NCBI GenBank assembly: GCA_015698045.1 | Contig: BLAL01000006.1 | Location: forward strand, 1,054,001 to 1,118,000 | Direction of reading: 5' to 3' | DNA: 64,000 nucleotides | From: Rhizophagus clarus | Taxonomy: Eukaryota > Glomeromycota > Glomeromycetes > Glomerales > Glomeraceae | Shown: in pieces, positions 22,158 to 32,729 of the stretch | Numbering within the stretch: the first letter of the stretch is position 1 | Layout of the letters: each line of letters opens with the position of its first letter | Notes under the pieces: generated by a model | Seen by the model: the letters and a program-made list of their open reading frames with translations, nothing else | Told to the model about the DNA's origin: nothing | Database searches by the model: none | Translations under genes and position numbers: made by a program

Positions 22158-22661
22158 TGTTCACCAACTCAGTCCGTCGAGCAGTGAATTATGAATATCT
22201 TCAGGGAGACACTAGCTATGAAGTATTCCAATCAATTCCTTACATGCTAAAAGGCAGTGTATTTGATAATTGAAATGTATCTTTATTAGTTGTAGGTACG
22301 TTAACAACTTATACAATAAGGCAATCTTATAACACTTGCAATTACAACTTTATTATAAACAACTTGTCTCAACTTCTTTTATTTTAAGCGAATATTCAAG
22401 ATATTTATACAAATTGAACTTCATTCTAGTATATAAATAATATAAGATATAAAAGATATAAATATAATAAATAATATATAAGAAATTTAAATAATAAAAG
22501 AAATATAAGAAATAAATACTATATATACTATAAATGATATATAAGAAATATATACTAAATATACTAAATATACTTAATATACTTTATATACTATGTTGAT
22601 CATTTGTGGCGCAGTAATATTAATATTCATCATTATGTAAATGCAAATTATTCGTCTAACA
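22158..22661 (-). repeat. 5' LTR of the gypsy element
   Basis: A direct 504-bp repeat of 15020–15523. On the minus strand it is upstream of gag and so holds the promoter. The outer flank ATGT repeats the bases at 15016–15019. Confidence 0.96.
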
Positions 22662-22743
22662 ATGTGCAATAAAAAAGTTTAGGATATAAAAATTGTGCGA
22701 TTATTGTACAATTTGAAAATATGCGTTCAAATTTTAGTGGTAT

Positions 22744-23457
22744 GTAAGGATGGTGCCGCAAATAAGCAATTGCGGAATAATTGCGATTTACGGTATTGCG
22801 GAACATTGCAGATTTTTAAACCTAAATATCCGCAATTCCGCAATCCGCAATTGTCCGCAATTCCGCAAATATTCCGCAATTCCGCAAAGTACCGCAATTC
22901 AATTGCGGAATAATTGCGGAATTGCGGCACATTTGCGGAATTGCGATACATTTGCGGAATTGCAATTTCGCTAAAGCAATCCAAAAAAACGTTGCGAAAT
23001 GTTTTTTTTAATTAAAATATACTTTGAAAAAACGTTTCGCAACGTTTTTTCTTTAAATTAATTAAAAAAACGTTGCGAAACGTTTTTTTTAATTAAATAT
23101 ACTTTGAAAAAATGTTTCGCAACGTTTTTTCTTTAAATTAATTAAAAAACGTTGCGAAACGTTTTTTTTTAATTAAATATACTTTGAAAAAACGTTTTGC
23201 AACGTTTTTTCTTTAAATTAATTAAAAAAACGTTGCGAAATGCTTTTTATTAATTAAAATACTTTGAAAAAACGTTTCGCAACGTTTTTTCTTTAAATTA
23301 ATTAAAAAAACGTTGCGAAACATTTTTTTTATTAAATCGGTTCGGTAAACTGCCAAAACCGATCAGGTGAATTGCGGAATTGCGGTTCACTAACCGCAAT
23401 TCAACTCCAAAATCCGCAATATTGCGGATTTGATAAATCAATTGCGGCACCATCCTT
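22744..23457. mobile_element. Non-autonomous hAT element (714 bp)
   Basis: An 8-bp duplication, AGTGGTAT, lies at 22736–22743 and 23458–23465. Termini are AAGGATGGTGCCGCAA and its inverse; the left end has two extra bases (GT). Both ends are crowded with ATTGCGG/CCGCAAT motifs, and the centre is an array of palindromic units. No transposase is present. It landed about 80 bp from the end of the gypsy element. Confidence 0.93.
22984..23330. repeat. Palindrome-rich tandem array inside the hAT element
   Basis: About five units of roughly 80 bp. Each pairs AACGTTGCGAAACGTTT with its near-inverse AAACGTTTCGCAACGTT across an AT spacer, so every unit could fold into a hairpin. Confidence 0.9.
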
Positions 23458-23465
23458 AGTGGTAT

Positions 23466-23919
23466 GATGGTGATCCAGTATATGCTATTATACTTTAATT
23501 GTGAATTGCGAATGTATTTATTCCTAAAAAGTAATAATACATGTGCTGTTTACCCATTTATTATTTGTGGCCACAAACTATTTAAAGTGATGAATCATCT
23601 AAACTTCTTTCCCAGAATTTATTAAGCATTTTACAACTGCAACATAAATTTCTTTACCTATATTCAAAGACACCTTCCAATAACTATGCTATTATAGTAT
23701 TTTAGTCGAGGTTTAAGAAAATTGGTATGTTTCAACCTCACTAACCTTTCTCTAGCTATATGCAGTTTATTGTAGGTATGAAGGTATCATCAAGCTTCCA
23801 ATACTACATTCTTTTCACTTATATTGAGTGTCATATGTAATTTAATAAGGATATTTTATAAGGTTTAGTTAATATTAGTAGTAACTCAACGTATTTATTT
23901 TAAATTATAATAAAATTCG
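23466..23919. other. Intergenic AT-rich DNA
   Basis: Between the small hAT element and the Polinton-like element. I see no gene, repeat array or recognisable element end here. The last five bases (ATTCG) are the target-site duplication of the next element. Confidence 0.6.
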
Positions 23920-24173
23920 AGTAGGCAGCACACCCCCAGATACTGTCCTGATATACGTGTGACAAACATATTCAGAAAGGTTCCCAACTATATTTCCGAA
24001 CCCTTCTAGCTATAAGAATCCACTATAATATTTAAAACTCTAGCCCAAATTTAGGCTCTTCCCGCTATCAATATATTTAGTATCCAATTTGGTATTAAAT
24101 TACCCCACCAGATACCAAGAATAAAACAATCTTTATAGCCTTTCTAGCCCGATTTTAATCCCAAATAATATAA

Positions 24174-24325
24174 CGAAAAAAGTATGCCATATTGCTTGCC
24201 CCTTAGGAGAACTCTGAACACCGAGGACCAAAGTGTCCGAGCGTGTTTAGGATTCGACCTGTCAAGCATAATTTGCATACCATATTTTTATGTTATCCTA
24301 GAATTAATTATAAAGCTAATTCATT
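24174..24325. promoter_or_regulatory. TIR block conserved between copies 1 and 2
   Basis: About 150 bp from 'aacgaaaaaagtatgcc' through 'gacctgtcaagcataatttg' to 'atagaattaatt'-type sequence is nearly the same in all four terminal repeats: here, inverse at 38340–38487, at 41412–41570 and inverse at 63630–63780. The sequence around it differs between copies. This points to a functional site, for example for integrase or replication initiation. The role is inferred. Confidence 0.6.
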
Positions 24326-24627
24326 GATAAAATCAAAGGGTCACAAAGTCTAACCTCTGGGTACCCAAAAATTTTTTCGTATGATTTAGTGAAGCTAAGT
24401 CATACGAAAAATTTTATAAGTCATACAAAAAAAATTAAGTCATACGAAAAAATGGATAACAGGAAAGAGTTCTAAATATTATTCTACTTTATTCTAGCAT
24501 ACAAATAATTTCACAATACGCAGAAAACCATTCTAGACCCATTTTATTAAGAAAATCATAAGGTCAAATAAGTCATATGAAAAAAATTACACCTATAAGT
24601 CTCACCTCTAAATCATATGAAAAATTG

Positions 24628-24867
24628 CTAACTATTCTAAGTACACCGAGCCTTATCCCAAAGCCTGTTAACATATTGAATCACATAGTATCCTTTAACA
24701 TGCAATGGACACAGTCCTGAAGTAGAACTAGTAGGCTTACTACATTCACTATAAGGGATGCGTAGCTTAGCCTTCCAATGTAAATGGCATCCTTCTGGTC
24801 ACATGCAAGGGACTCCATGGGTCTTGCCAGTATTAAGTAAGTATGGACAGAAATATTCTCTGATCAG
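24628..24867 (-). pseudogene. Decayed copy of the Cys-rich TIR gene
   Basis: The inverse counterpart of the open frame at 37655–37894. Here the ATG has become CTG and a CGA codon after PCM has become TGA. The rest (EGCHLHWKAK, PTSSTSGLCPLHVKGYY) is still readable. The two TIR copies have therefore not been homogenised recently. Confidence 0.75.
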
Positions 24868-24939
24868 TTTCACTATATAGGGAATAATTAATTAAAGAGA
24901 AAAATCTGTAAGGGTAATATATAAAAAACTTTATACACA

Positions 24940-25323
24940 ATGAGTACACAAATTCAATTACCCAAAGTTAAGCCTACCTCCCAGCAGGTTGAGCAGGCAT
25001 TAATAAACGTCATTAAGGCAGGAATCTATTATAGAAAGCCAAAGGATGGCAAATTCATGCAAAGCTATAAAGAAAGAGTCAAGAAATTGCGTCAGGCAGA
25101 AGACCCTGATGAATTTATCCTAGAAAATGCAAAAAGATTATTCCCAACTAAGGATAAGTATCATCAAATCATGGATGACTACAAATATTGGTATGGAAAA
25201 GATCCAAAAATTCTCAATGCTGTTATAGATCTATATAAGTTATATTATAAATTAGCTAAGGATTATTTCAATACAGAAGAACAGGTTAATGAAGAAACTG
25301 AAGACTTCTTGTCATCAATTTGA
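24940..25323 (+). CDS. Conserved 127-residue protein of the Polinton-like element
   Basis: Starts MSTQIQLPKVKPTSQQVEQAL, just inside the left TIR. It is mostly helical, with basic and aromatic patches (YYRKPKDGKFMQSYKERVKKL, YWYGKDPKILNAVIDLYKLYYKL) and an acidic end (NEETEDFLSSI). The counterpart at 42196 has the same length and is nearly identical, whereas adjoining genes are broken, so it is probably under selection or translated. No known family was recognised. Its last 9 nt overlap the 3' end of the convergent integrase gene. A small DNA-binding or packaging role is possible but not shown. Confidence 0.7.
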   Translation: MSTQIQLPKVKPTSQQVEQALINVIKAGIYYRKPKDGKFMQSYKERVKKLRQAEDPDEFILENAKRLFPTKDKYHQIMDDYKYWYGKDPKILNAVIDLYKLYYKLAKDYFNTEEQVNEETEDFLSSI

Positions 25324-26458
25324 TAAGACCTACTGGGAAGGCAATTCTGTATCATAAGAAATAATCATCAATTCTTCTCAAATAAAAGATCTTTCAGGAC
25401 GTTTGAGTATATAATCATCATTATCAATTAACCCAAAGGAGACTTCTTCCAGCCAGTACAAGACCGGCTGAATTTTTGTACCATAGATTGACGGATATAA
25501 TAAATATGAGGTGACCAATTCAAATCACCAGCATGGCGTCTCCCACCCTCCAAATCATTAGGATATAGTAAATATCAAACAAGAACATCACCAGAAAGCT
25601 TCTCTTCATCAAAACCTATTAGACCATCACGAGAATAAGTAGGCTTAGCAAAGACCTCTTCTTTTTCAATAGCCTCAACTGGAGAAATACCTATCTGACG
25701 TGTGATAGAATTATTAATGTTCTCAACAACTAAAGGCAAATTTTTCACCTAAGCTCTAGTACGATCATTTAAATGCAAAGATAAGAGATCAGAAGCATCC
25801 TGAAAAGGAAATAGTTTTTCAACCAAGGTACGATTATATCTTTCAATAAAACCCATAGTATGCTTAGATTTAGCCTTCTGAATTTTTACATTATGTTCCA
25901 TCATAAGTACCTCACATTTTCCCTTAAATTCAGAACCCCCTATCAGTGATTAATAATTTCGGCCATACAAGAGGACACTCAGGATCATCATATTTCTCTT
26001 TAAGAGCTCTAGCAATAGTCTTTGAAGTTAAGATTCCCTGCCTATCCTTGACACTATATGCACCAATAGGGATGGATACTTTATATCTCGAAGTCACGTC
26101 CACAATATTGAGGTAAAAAAGATATGTAATTCGTCTTACTTTATCATAAGGCATGTAAAGAATATCTGCCTGGTGGACTTCATTGGGAGTAGTAATAAAG
26201 GTAAAACTTGCACAAGGAATATATTTAGGACGAGGCTTATGTATTTGGTGTATAGCTTGTCTTTCAAGCCAATTCCCCCACTTCGTCTAAACTAAAATCA
26301 TATCTAGCTTTAAGAGAAGCTTCATGCAATTTTTTAGCATTTTGATGATAACCAATAGGCTGATAATAAATCTTTTTCAAAGCAATAGAAATATCAAGAT
26401 TTCGAGCCTCACCAGAATCTATAGAAATAATAGGTAACAATGGGAGTTGAACAGGCAT
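25315..26458 (-). pseudogene. Retroviral-type (rve) integrase, copy 1, broken
   Basis: Homologous along its length to the better preserved gene at 42571–43718. Readable pieces are MPVQLPLLPIISIDSGEARNL, IYYQPIGYHQNAKKLHEAS, PYDKVRRITYLF..DVTSRYKV, WPKLLITDRG (second Asp) and the C-terminal FGLIDNDDYI..RPERSF-like end. Stops (for example TAG in PSQ*VLSN) and small indels break it into four frames. The ATG at 26456–26458 overlaps the start of the gag-like gene on the other strand. Confidence 0.8.
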
Positions 26459-28342
26459 ATATTGATTTATTAGATAGCAATTTAGAATTGCGGATAAAGT
26501 TGACAAAAGAGGAAACTACTACCATTAGAAATAAGAAAAAGATTCGTAAGCTCACAAATGATCTAGAGCAATGTGAGCTATATATAAAATATCTTGAGAA
26601 AAATCTCATCTCGTGAGGATGAGATAGATAGATTAAAAGCAGAATATCAATCTACCTTACTTAATCTCAAAAAATGTTAGGATCATTTAGAGCTAAAGGA
26701 AGAGGCATTAATCACTCAAGATAACCAAATCATTCTGCTAGAAGAAACAGTAGAAAAGCGCAAAAGCCAAATTCTCAAGATATCACATTTTCAAAATACT
26801 AGTAATAAACATTTTGAAGAAGAACAAGAAAATATGGCCATACCTGATATTTTAATAAATATCGCTACAGCACTAGATCGGGTGAAAGCATATATTGATG
26901 GGGATACATCATTTAACCCCAAAAATACACTAAATGGAATATGAATCTCATTAACAATAGCTCGTGGACTTATGCAAAGAAATGCTCAAGATACTATTAA
27001 TATACAAGGTTTATACCGTACAGCTAATGAGCGAATCGATGCCCTTAGGAATAAATTAACAAATACTAGAAATTATTGTCTTCAAAGAGCTCGATTATTA
27101 ACTTTAGCATATAATAATGAGGTAAATAAGCGTTGACATTGGTGGCAAATAGCTCAGGATAGGCAAACTAATGGTCAAAGAATAGCCTTAAGAAAGCAAA
27201 ACTGAATAAATGTATTAGTAGAAGAAAAAACCATCCTTCAGCTAATGAATCAGAGACGCAAAGCTGAGGCTGACTTAGCAGAATTCAATCGGGCATTTGT
27301 ATTTAATAGATACCAAAAATGGAAGGGTAGGGAATTAAATTCACGATAAATTATATTGAAATTACAAAACAATCCACCAGGAAACATGGCTACAATACAA
27401 GATGTCATGCATACATTAGCACCATTACTTGCACAATTACCCAATTATGATGGACAGGAACCACCAGACGTATATTATCAAAAGCTTAGAAATATAAATG
27501 AGATGGCACGTCCTTTAGCTGTTGCTGCCTTTAATGCCACTGCAAGATGTCAAGTTATGATAAATAAGATGATAGGTAGGTTTGCACCTGTTCCTGCCAA
27601 TGATCCTTATGCAGCAGGTAATCCAGCTATTAATACTAAACCTCTTTTTCTAAATTGGTTGCGTGAAAAATATAGAGAAGTTATGGTAGGGACTAACCGA
27701 AGTGCTATATTTGCTCTTGTTAATGAAAAGTTTTTAGAGACAGTTACTCCAGATAGTTATGAAAACGAATCAAACCACTAGTACAAGTAATGCCAGATGC
27801 TGATACCTTACCTTATCTATTTAATCAATTGCCTTCTGATTTAGAAATGAGATTTAGAATTGCTAATCCTGCTACAGTCATTGCATTTTTTACAGATTTG
27901 CGTAATATATGGCATGAAAGTGCAGGCAAAAGAATACAAGCTCATACAATAGCTCCAGTTAATTATACAGCTCAACCATAAAAAGATGATTTTAAAATTC
28001 GTCTAGCAAGAGATTTGGCTTATACAGGAATAGGAACAGATGATGCAACATTAGAAAATTTTATTTATGAAGAACTTAAAAAGAGATTAGGAGGTCAAAC
28101 AGCTCATGTTAGAAAGAGCTCCTTTACACCCAAAAGTACATATGCCACGAAGAAAGTTGTTAGAAAAGTGATACAAAAAGCTAAGCAAATCAGGAATTGC
28201 TCAGCATGTGGAAAGGCTGGTCATACAAAGGTTAATTGCCCCAAAGGCAAGCAGACTAAGAAGGTTAATCATGTATACCAGGATGAAGTAGAAGATCCTG
28301 AAGACTCTGAAAAAGAATACATAGAAGAATATATAGAGGAAG

Positions 28343-28391
28343 TCTCGTGCTAGCAAAGCGCCTATCGGCAGAGCATCAGGCAACATAATCA
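28343..28391 (+). other. tRNA-like fragment replacing part of the gag acidic tail
   Basis: The text 'tagcaaagcgcc...cggcagagc' resembles a tRNA A box with D-arm, and 'atcaggcaacataatcat' resembles an anticodon arm with CAT, like elongator tRNA-Met. It sits exactly where copy 2 has an acidic tail. It may be a SINE or tRNA-derived insertion, or chance. Confidence 0.25.
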
Positions 28392-29354
28392 TGGCTACGG
28401 AACAAGTTTACCAGATAGTTTTAAAATCTATAATATCATCAATAGACCCATATTGTCCTAAAGAGATTCTTGTAGAAATTTCGAAATTTATTAATATAAT
28501 ATATCCCAAATTAAAAGACCCAAGCCTGGATAGTGTTATGGAAAATGATACCGTTAAAAGAAGGGAACTAGCATAGAAGAATGTTACAAGCAAAGTTCAA
28601 GATGTCTTGTTTCCGCTAATACAGGCCACAAATGCCGAACAGACTTTACAAGTCCTAAACAATAAAGAATCTGTCCAGAACGCTTCCAACCCAAATGAAG
28701 ATATAGTTATAGCAGATTTTACTAAAGTAAAGGAAATTAATACTTCATCCTCTAGTCATGTTTTGCCAGAGAACATGCGAAGCACCTTAACGGCCCGGCT
28801 AGAGCATGCTATTAAGGCTTATGCATCAGCTCAAAAAAAAATAGCCAAATATATTGGCCAAAGCCTTTGGAGATAAATTTTCTTCAAATAAAGGATGCCG
28901 ATAATGTTGCAACCATCTCCTGTAGGGTAGAAGATGTGACTATACCCTATGCAATGATTCATAGTGGATCAGACTCATCAATAGTCTCAGAAAATGTTGC
29001 AAAGCATTTGGGTCTAAAAATAGATAAGAAAAAGATTCATAGACTTAATGGAGTTGCAAGTAAGTCCCATTCTCTTAGTACAGTTAATAGTGTTCCTGTA
29101 ACTATTGAGGATGGAGAAAATAGAGACACCATTATAGATGAATTCTCTGTCGTTCCTACAGAATATGATGATAATGGAAAAGAACTATCCCTATTTATTC
29201 TTTTAACTCAATAGCAGTATCATGCATGATGGGAACCCTTAGTAAAGGGGGAATTCAAGGCAACTCAAAATGGGAAGACTATTACCATCCCCCTATCTGT
29301 TCACAAATCTCAGCGTAATGTTTTTACTGTAGGAAAAGAGCCAGAACCTGTAAA

Positions 29355-29361
29355 AAAAAAC
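29355..29361 (+). promoter_or_regulatory. Candidate –1 frameshift site AAAAAAC, copy 1
   Basis: A AAA AAC in the protease frame (V K K N stop), followed by TAG. The –1 frame is open and continues into a zinc finger. The same tract and arrangement occur in copy 2 at 46710–46716. Confidence 0.55.
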
Positions 29362-29585
29362 TAGCTGATCGAACTTGTCAGTATTGTGGAAAGGAATTCA
29401 GATATCCTTATTTATTTTTACATCATAAATTAATTAAGTGTTGGACTAATGGTGAGTCTACATTGGGCCAAAGTCGAGTCAATGAAAAGTCTACATTGGG
29501 TCAAAGTTGGGTCAACAAAGAGTCAGATTTGGTCAACAAAGAGTCAGGTCAAGTCAACAAAGAATCTAAAGTGAAACTGGAATGA

Positions 29586-29835
29586 ACTTGGATGGGATCA
29601 GACACGCACTCAAAAAGTATATTTTTTTCAGATATTTAGATTATTCTTTGCATTTTCCCATTTTTTAGTCCAAAATTCAGTATCATAGTGAATATTATAC
29701 ACTATAATAAAATCATATTCATTTTTATTCCTCTTTAGTTCCCTGCCAGTTCCTTGATAGTTCTAGGAATGTTCCAGGAATGTTCCAGGAACTATAGAAG
29801 GATTAGTTTGCAGATTTCTCATAATTTTATTTATT
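29586..29835. other. Spacer after the gag-like gene, copy 1
   Basis: No frame. It is partly shared with copy 2 at 46974–47150 ('ttttttagtccaaaattcagtatc', 'agttctaggaatgttccaggaa'). The paired 'ggaatgttccaggaa' motif is a short inverted repeat, duplicated here. It lies between the convergent ends of the gag-like gene and the small minus-strand gene, so it may hold their terminators. Confidence 0.4.
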
Positions 29836-31146
29836 TGATAAGCACATTTATGATTATACATAAATTAAAAAAAAAGAGAAAGGCCCGATATGGGCAAACT
29901 TTATTATTATATATATACAGATCTCTTAAGGGCTATTTACATATCAAATTTATTTCAGAGAATGTGAACCGAGTTCACAATGTCACGTGCGTGGCGCAGT
30001 AAATAATATTATTTCGCAAACTTAATCAAGATATGGTCGATATCATCCTGGCTTAATTTTGCTATAGTTGATACTGAGAAAAATTTAATCCTTTGAATCA
30101 TATGCTCGCCTATTTCACTAAAAAGATTATAAATCTTTAGAGCCCATTTTTTTTTCTTTCTAAGTGCGTCATCACTAACATTGGGGAGTTGTTCCCAAAC
30201 TTTTTTATTAATATATTAAACAAAAATAAATACAGATGTTTGGGACTTTGCCCGTGATACATGACGTCTAGGCCTATCGCACTACAACAGATGAACAATG
30301 ATATGGTAATGCTCTAATCGATATTGTGTATTAAAAAAAGAGGAAACCAAGTCCTGCGGTTGCATACGCATCTCATCAGAAGTTTGAAAAAGTTTTAAGC
30401 GAACACTATTAAATGGTGCCCGCAATGTGCTTTGAATTGTGACTTCAAGTACGCTAACTGTTTGATTCTTATCAATTGTAACGACTGGCATAACTTCGAC
30501 GAGTTAAAGACCATGAAGTGGACCAATAGGAACAATAATACAGTTAAGAGTGATTTAGTTTGTGCTTTCCTAAATATAAGGTTTATAGTGAGGAAAAGCT
30601 TTGCTCGCATAAAAGCACGACTTTTAACATATACGCACCATAATTTTATGCAGAAAGGTTGATTCAACTTCTACCTGTATTTTCGCACTTTATATTTGTT
30701 TCTGGACTTGCAGAATAATAAAAAGCCAGCAGGTATATGATTAACATTATCGTCTGATGCCAAGAGTTCTATAAAAGCACATGTAAATGAAATCCTCATA
30801 CCTTTTCACATGGAGATCTACTTTGCAAGACATATAGTTGGCTTTACGCCTGACGATCTTGAAATTGTGACTCCTTCAGCCTTCCATAACATATAGTTTT
30901 GACATTATTATTTACTTATATGATAGGCCCTGTGTTGCAACTAGTCCTTCTTTCACATTTTTTCTCATGTTTGTTTGGGGAAAAAATAAAAATAGTAATT
31001 TCTTTCACTTGATATGTGAGAAATTTCCCTGTCGCACAGATCTGCTTGTGTGATCATTTATTTTGTTGCACAATTTGGCCAAAGGCATAGTGCATGGCTC
31101 AGCAATTCTTCTGAGATGATGATCATTTCTCCAGACTAGCATTAAT
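29836..31146 (-). other. 1.3-kb insertion absent from copy 2, with Crinkler-like header relic
   Basis: Copy 2 reads straight from 'tgattttatttatt' to 'cgatctgctt'; copy 1 has about 1.3 kb in between. On the minus strand about 30282–30530 it encodes IDKNQTVSVLEVTIQS...NSVRLKLFQTSDEM...HYHIIVHLL. The spacing and style resemble the ubiquitin-like header of Crinkler (CRN) proteins, a multicopy group in arbuscular mycorrhizal fungi. Downstream, VWEQLPNVSDDALRKKKKWALKIYN (about 30200–30120) may be the same relic. Both are broken. No clear terminal repeats or duplication were found. Confidence 0.35.
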
Positions 31147-31564
31147 CGATCTGCTTGGGGAAATTGGGATCAGAATTATCAAACATTTTACTCATATCGC
31201 TTTTAAACAATTTTATTGGTCAGTCTATTAGGATCATGCTGATTTTGATGGACCGATATTTTTTGTTGATAGCTAAATAATTGATATTTCTAAATATTAA
31301 TGGCTAAATATCAGATATATTGGCAATTGCATATATATTTTAATAGATTTTCAAAATTTAATTACACTTTTATAAACTATTAGTATAATAGTAGCATGAT
31401 CTTGTCTGACTGACACAATAACTATTATTTACAAGGTTTTCTAGTCCCTCCAAATTTTTCTCAAATACCTTAGTTAGCTCCTCCAGATCACTAGGTAAAT
31501 TATTGGATAAATCTTTTTTACTTGGTCCCTCTGGGATTCTTTTGGCTTGGCGCTCGCTTTCCAT
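31147..31564 (-). pseudogene. Small conserved ORF of the element, copy 1, interrupted
   Basis: Starts MESERQAKRIPEGPSKKDLS and matches the intact 68-residue ORF at 47155–47361 up to LEGLENLV. There a roughly 210-bp insertion (about 31216–31429, with inverted GTCAGTC near its ends) splits it. The remaining C-terminal codons lie at 31147–31215. Function unknown. Confidence 0.65.
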
Positions 31565-31633
31565 TCTTACCTTTGGTACTGCGGTAGTTTAATTAATGGG
31601 AAGAAAAAATAAAATTATGCAATATTTAGTTGT

Positions 31634-31882
31634 TCACTGCTCCAAACTGGTTTGGGTTCTTAGATATTTGTACAGTTTGGGATAATCAAATACACTAACA
31701 ATCCAGTCTTCCTTTATATTCTTAACAGTGATAAAGCCAGTTGTTTTATCATATATGTGCTCATATTTGGCCAGATTACATAATGGCAAATACTGCGTGG
31801 GATTATTAGTAAACTTACCTGCGGTCTTGCGTCTATTATTCCTCAATTTCTTACTCATTATTAGATAATTTAGCTGATTCAA
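31634..31882 (-). CDS. 82-residue ORF present only in copy 1
   Basis: MNQLNYLIMSKKLRNNRRKTAG...HIYDKTTGFITVKNIKEDWIVSVFDYPKLYKYL. It has a basic N-terminus, then a compact aromatic-rich part that might be a small beta domain. It lies in a 1.09-kb segment missing from copy 2. No family recognised. The second Met (MSKKL) may be the real start. Confidence 0.4.
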   Translation of the reverse strand: MNQLNYLIMSKKLRNNRRKTAGKFTNNPTQYLPLCNLAKYEHIYDKTTGFITVKNIKEDWIVSVFDYPKLYKYLRTQTSLEQ

Positions 31883-31896
31883 TTATTTCTACAAGC

Positions 31897-32636
31897 TCAG
31901 GTTGGATTCCTTCTAGGTTTCACCTTCTTATTGACAGATTTTTTATTCTCATTGTGAATCTTTCTTTTTATGATGATAGGTGGCATATTATCTGAATCAG
32001 ATTCCCTGGGTTCCTCTATTATATAAGCTTCTTCAGCTAAACTTGACTCAGATGAATCTGTTAGTTCTTTGCCAGCCTCTAGGCCAGTTTGCTTTTCTAT
32101 GTAAGTTCCTATTCAATCTACAGTTTGTTCTAACTTTTTAACCCTCTTTCTAAGCTCGGTTGAATCAGATTTGGATGACTCTGCCTCAGAATCAGAATTA
32201 TCTGGACCCTTGCAAAATGGCACAAAATTGCCATAGATTTTTATTCCTTCTTTCTGTATATCAATTTTTGCATTACGAAGGTATAGCCATGGTAATCCTA
32301 ATACAAGATCAGCACATGGCTTTTTGATAACCTCAAAATCATTAAAAATATTGTCACTACCAGATACTAGTCTATCTTTCCCTTATATCGGAGGGATAAA
32401 TATAGACAATCTATAGTACCCAATAAGTTTATCACCTTTTTATTCTTATAATAATTACCATATTTTCTTCCAAGCCTATCGGATAAGCTGTTGCTAATTT
32501 TATTTGCTCTGGATAATGTATCAATTAATGCCTTGACTGTGTAGTGCTTATGTCCTGTTTTCATTGCTTCCCATCGCTCTTCTTGATGTAGTAGGTCATC
32601 AGAAAAAGGCCATATTTTACATTTTATGTATGCCAT
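31897..32636 (-). pseudogene. Second aspartic-protease-like gene, active site altered
   Basis: MAYIKCKIWPF..., then KALIDTLSRANKISNSLSDRLG and, after a 1-nt frameshift near 32385, ADLVLGLPWLYLRNAKIDIQ. The arrangement matches a retropepsin-like fold (ALIDTGA...ISxxLA...DLILGxxWL), but the active-site Gly is Leu (DTLS). A Ser/Glu-rich linker and a Lys-rich tail (IIIKRKIHNENKKSVNKKVK) follow. One TAA lies in the linker. It may be a structural or DNA-binding derivative rather than a protease. Absent from copy 2. Confidence 0.5.
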
Positions 32637-32729
32637 TTTGAGTGTTATGTTTATAACTGAATATTATTACGTCAGAAAAATAATATAATATAATAATGTA
32701 TGTGATCTGACTACACATCACTATCTAGC

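Larger units (their letters stand above)
15020..22661 (-). mobile_element. Ty3/gypsy LTR retrotransposon lacking most of RT/RNase H
   Basis: It is bounded by two 504-bp LTRs and a 4-bp duplication, ATGT (15016–15019 and 22662–22665). It is transcribed on the minus strand in the order gag, CCHC, protease, start of RT, Cys-rich replacement segment, integrase, extra ORFs. An antisense gene lies between integrase and the 3' LTR. Integrase position after RT and its GPY/F-like motif place it in Ty3/gypsy (Metaviridae). The missing RT core means it must rely on another element for reverse transcription. Only five differences between LTRs were seen, all transitions, so the insertion is young. Confidence 0.93.
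23920..24922 (+). repeat. Left terminal inverted repeat of copy 1
   Basis: Matches the inverse of 37599–38785. The match runs from AGTAGGCAGCA to agggtaatatat. It contains a block shared with copy 2 (24174–24325), several copies of 'aagtcatacgaaaaa' (24360–24620) and a decayed copy of the Cys-rich ORF. Confidence 0.93.
26440..29585 (+). pseudogene. Gag-like polyprotein with CCHC, retropepsin and zinc finger, copy 1
   Basis: The ATG at 26440 (MGVEQAY) leads a coiled-coil region, a conserved MAIPDILINIATALDR segment, a capsid-like region (27386–27780) that is very different from copy 2, then DDFKIRLARDLAYTGIGTDD and the knuckle CSACGKAGHTKVNCP. Next comes the protease VEDVTIPYAMIHSGSDSSIVSENVAKHLGL (28895–29214). 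Its active-site motif reads HSGS instead of DSGS, so it is probably dead. After a stop at the A9C slippery tract (29355–29361) the –1 frame gives CQYCGKEFRYPYLFLHHKLIKC and short repeats (LGQSRVNEKS, VNKES). There are many TGA/TAG breaks. Confidence 0.8.

Noticed and set aside
22695..22984. Overlapping frames with repeated CGIA/NSAI-type residues
   Set aside because: They are readings of ATTGCGG/CCGCAAT subterminal repeats of a small hAT element.
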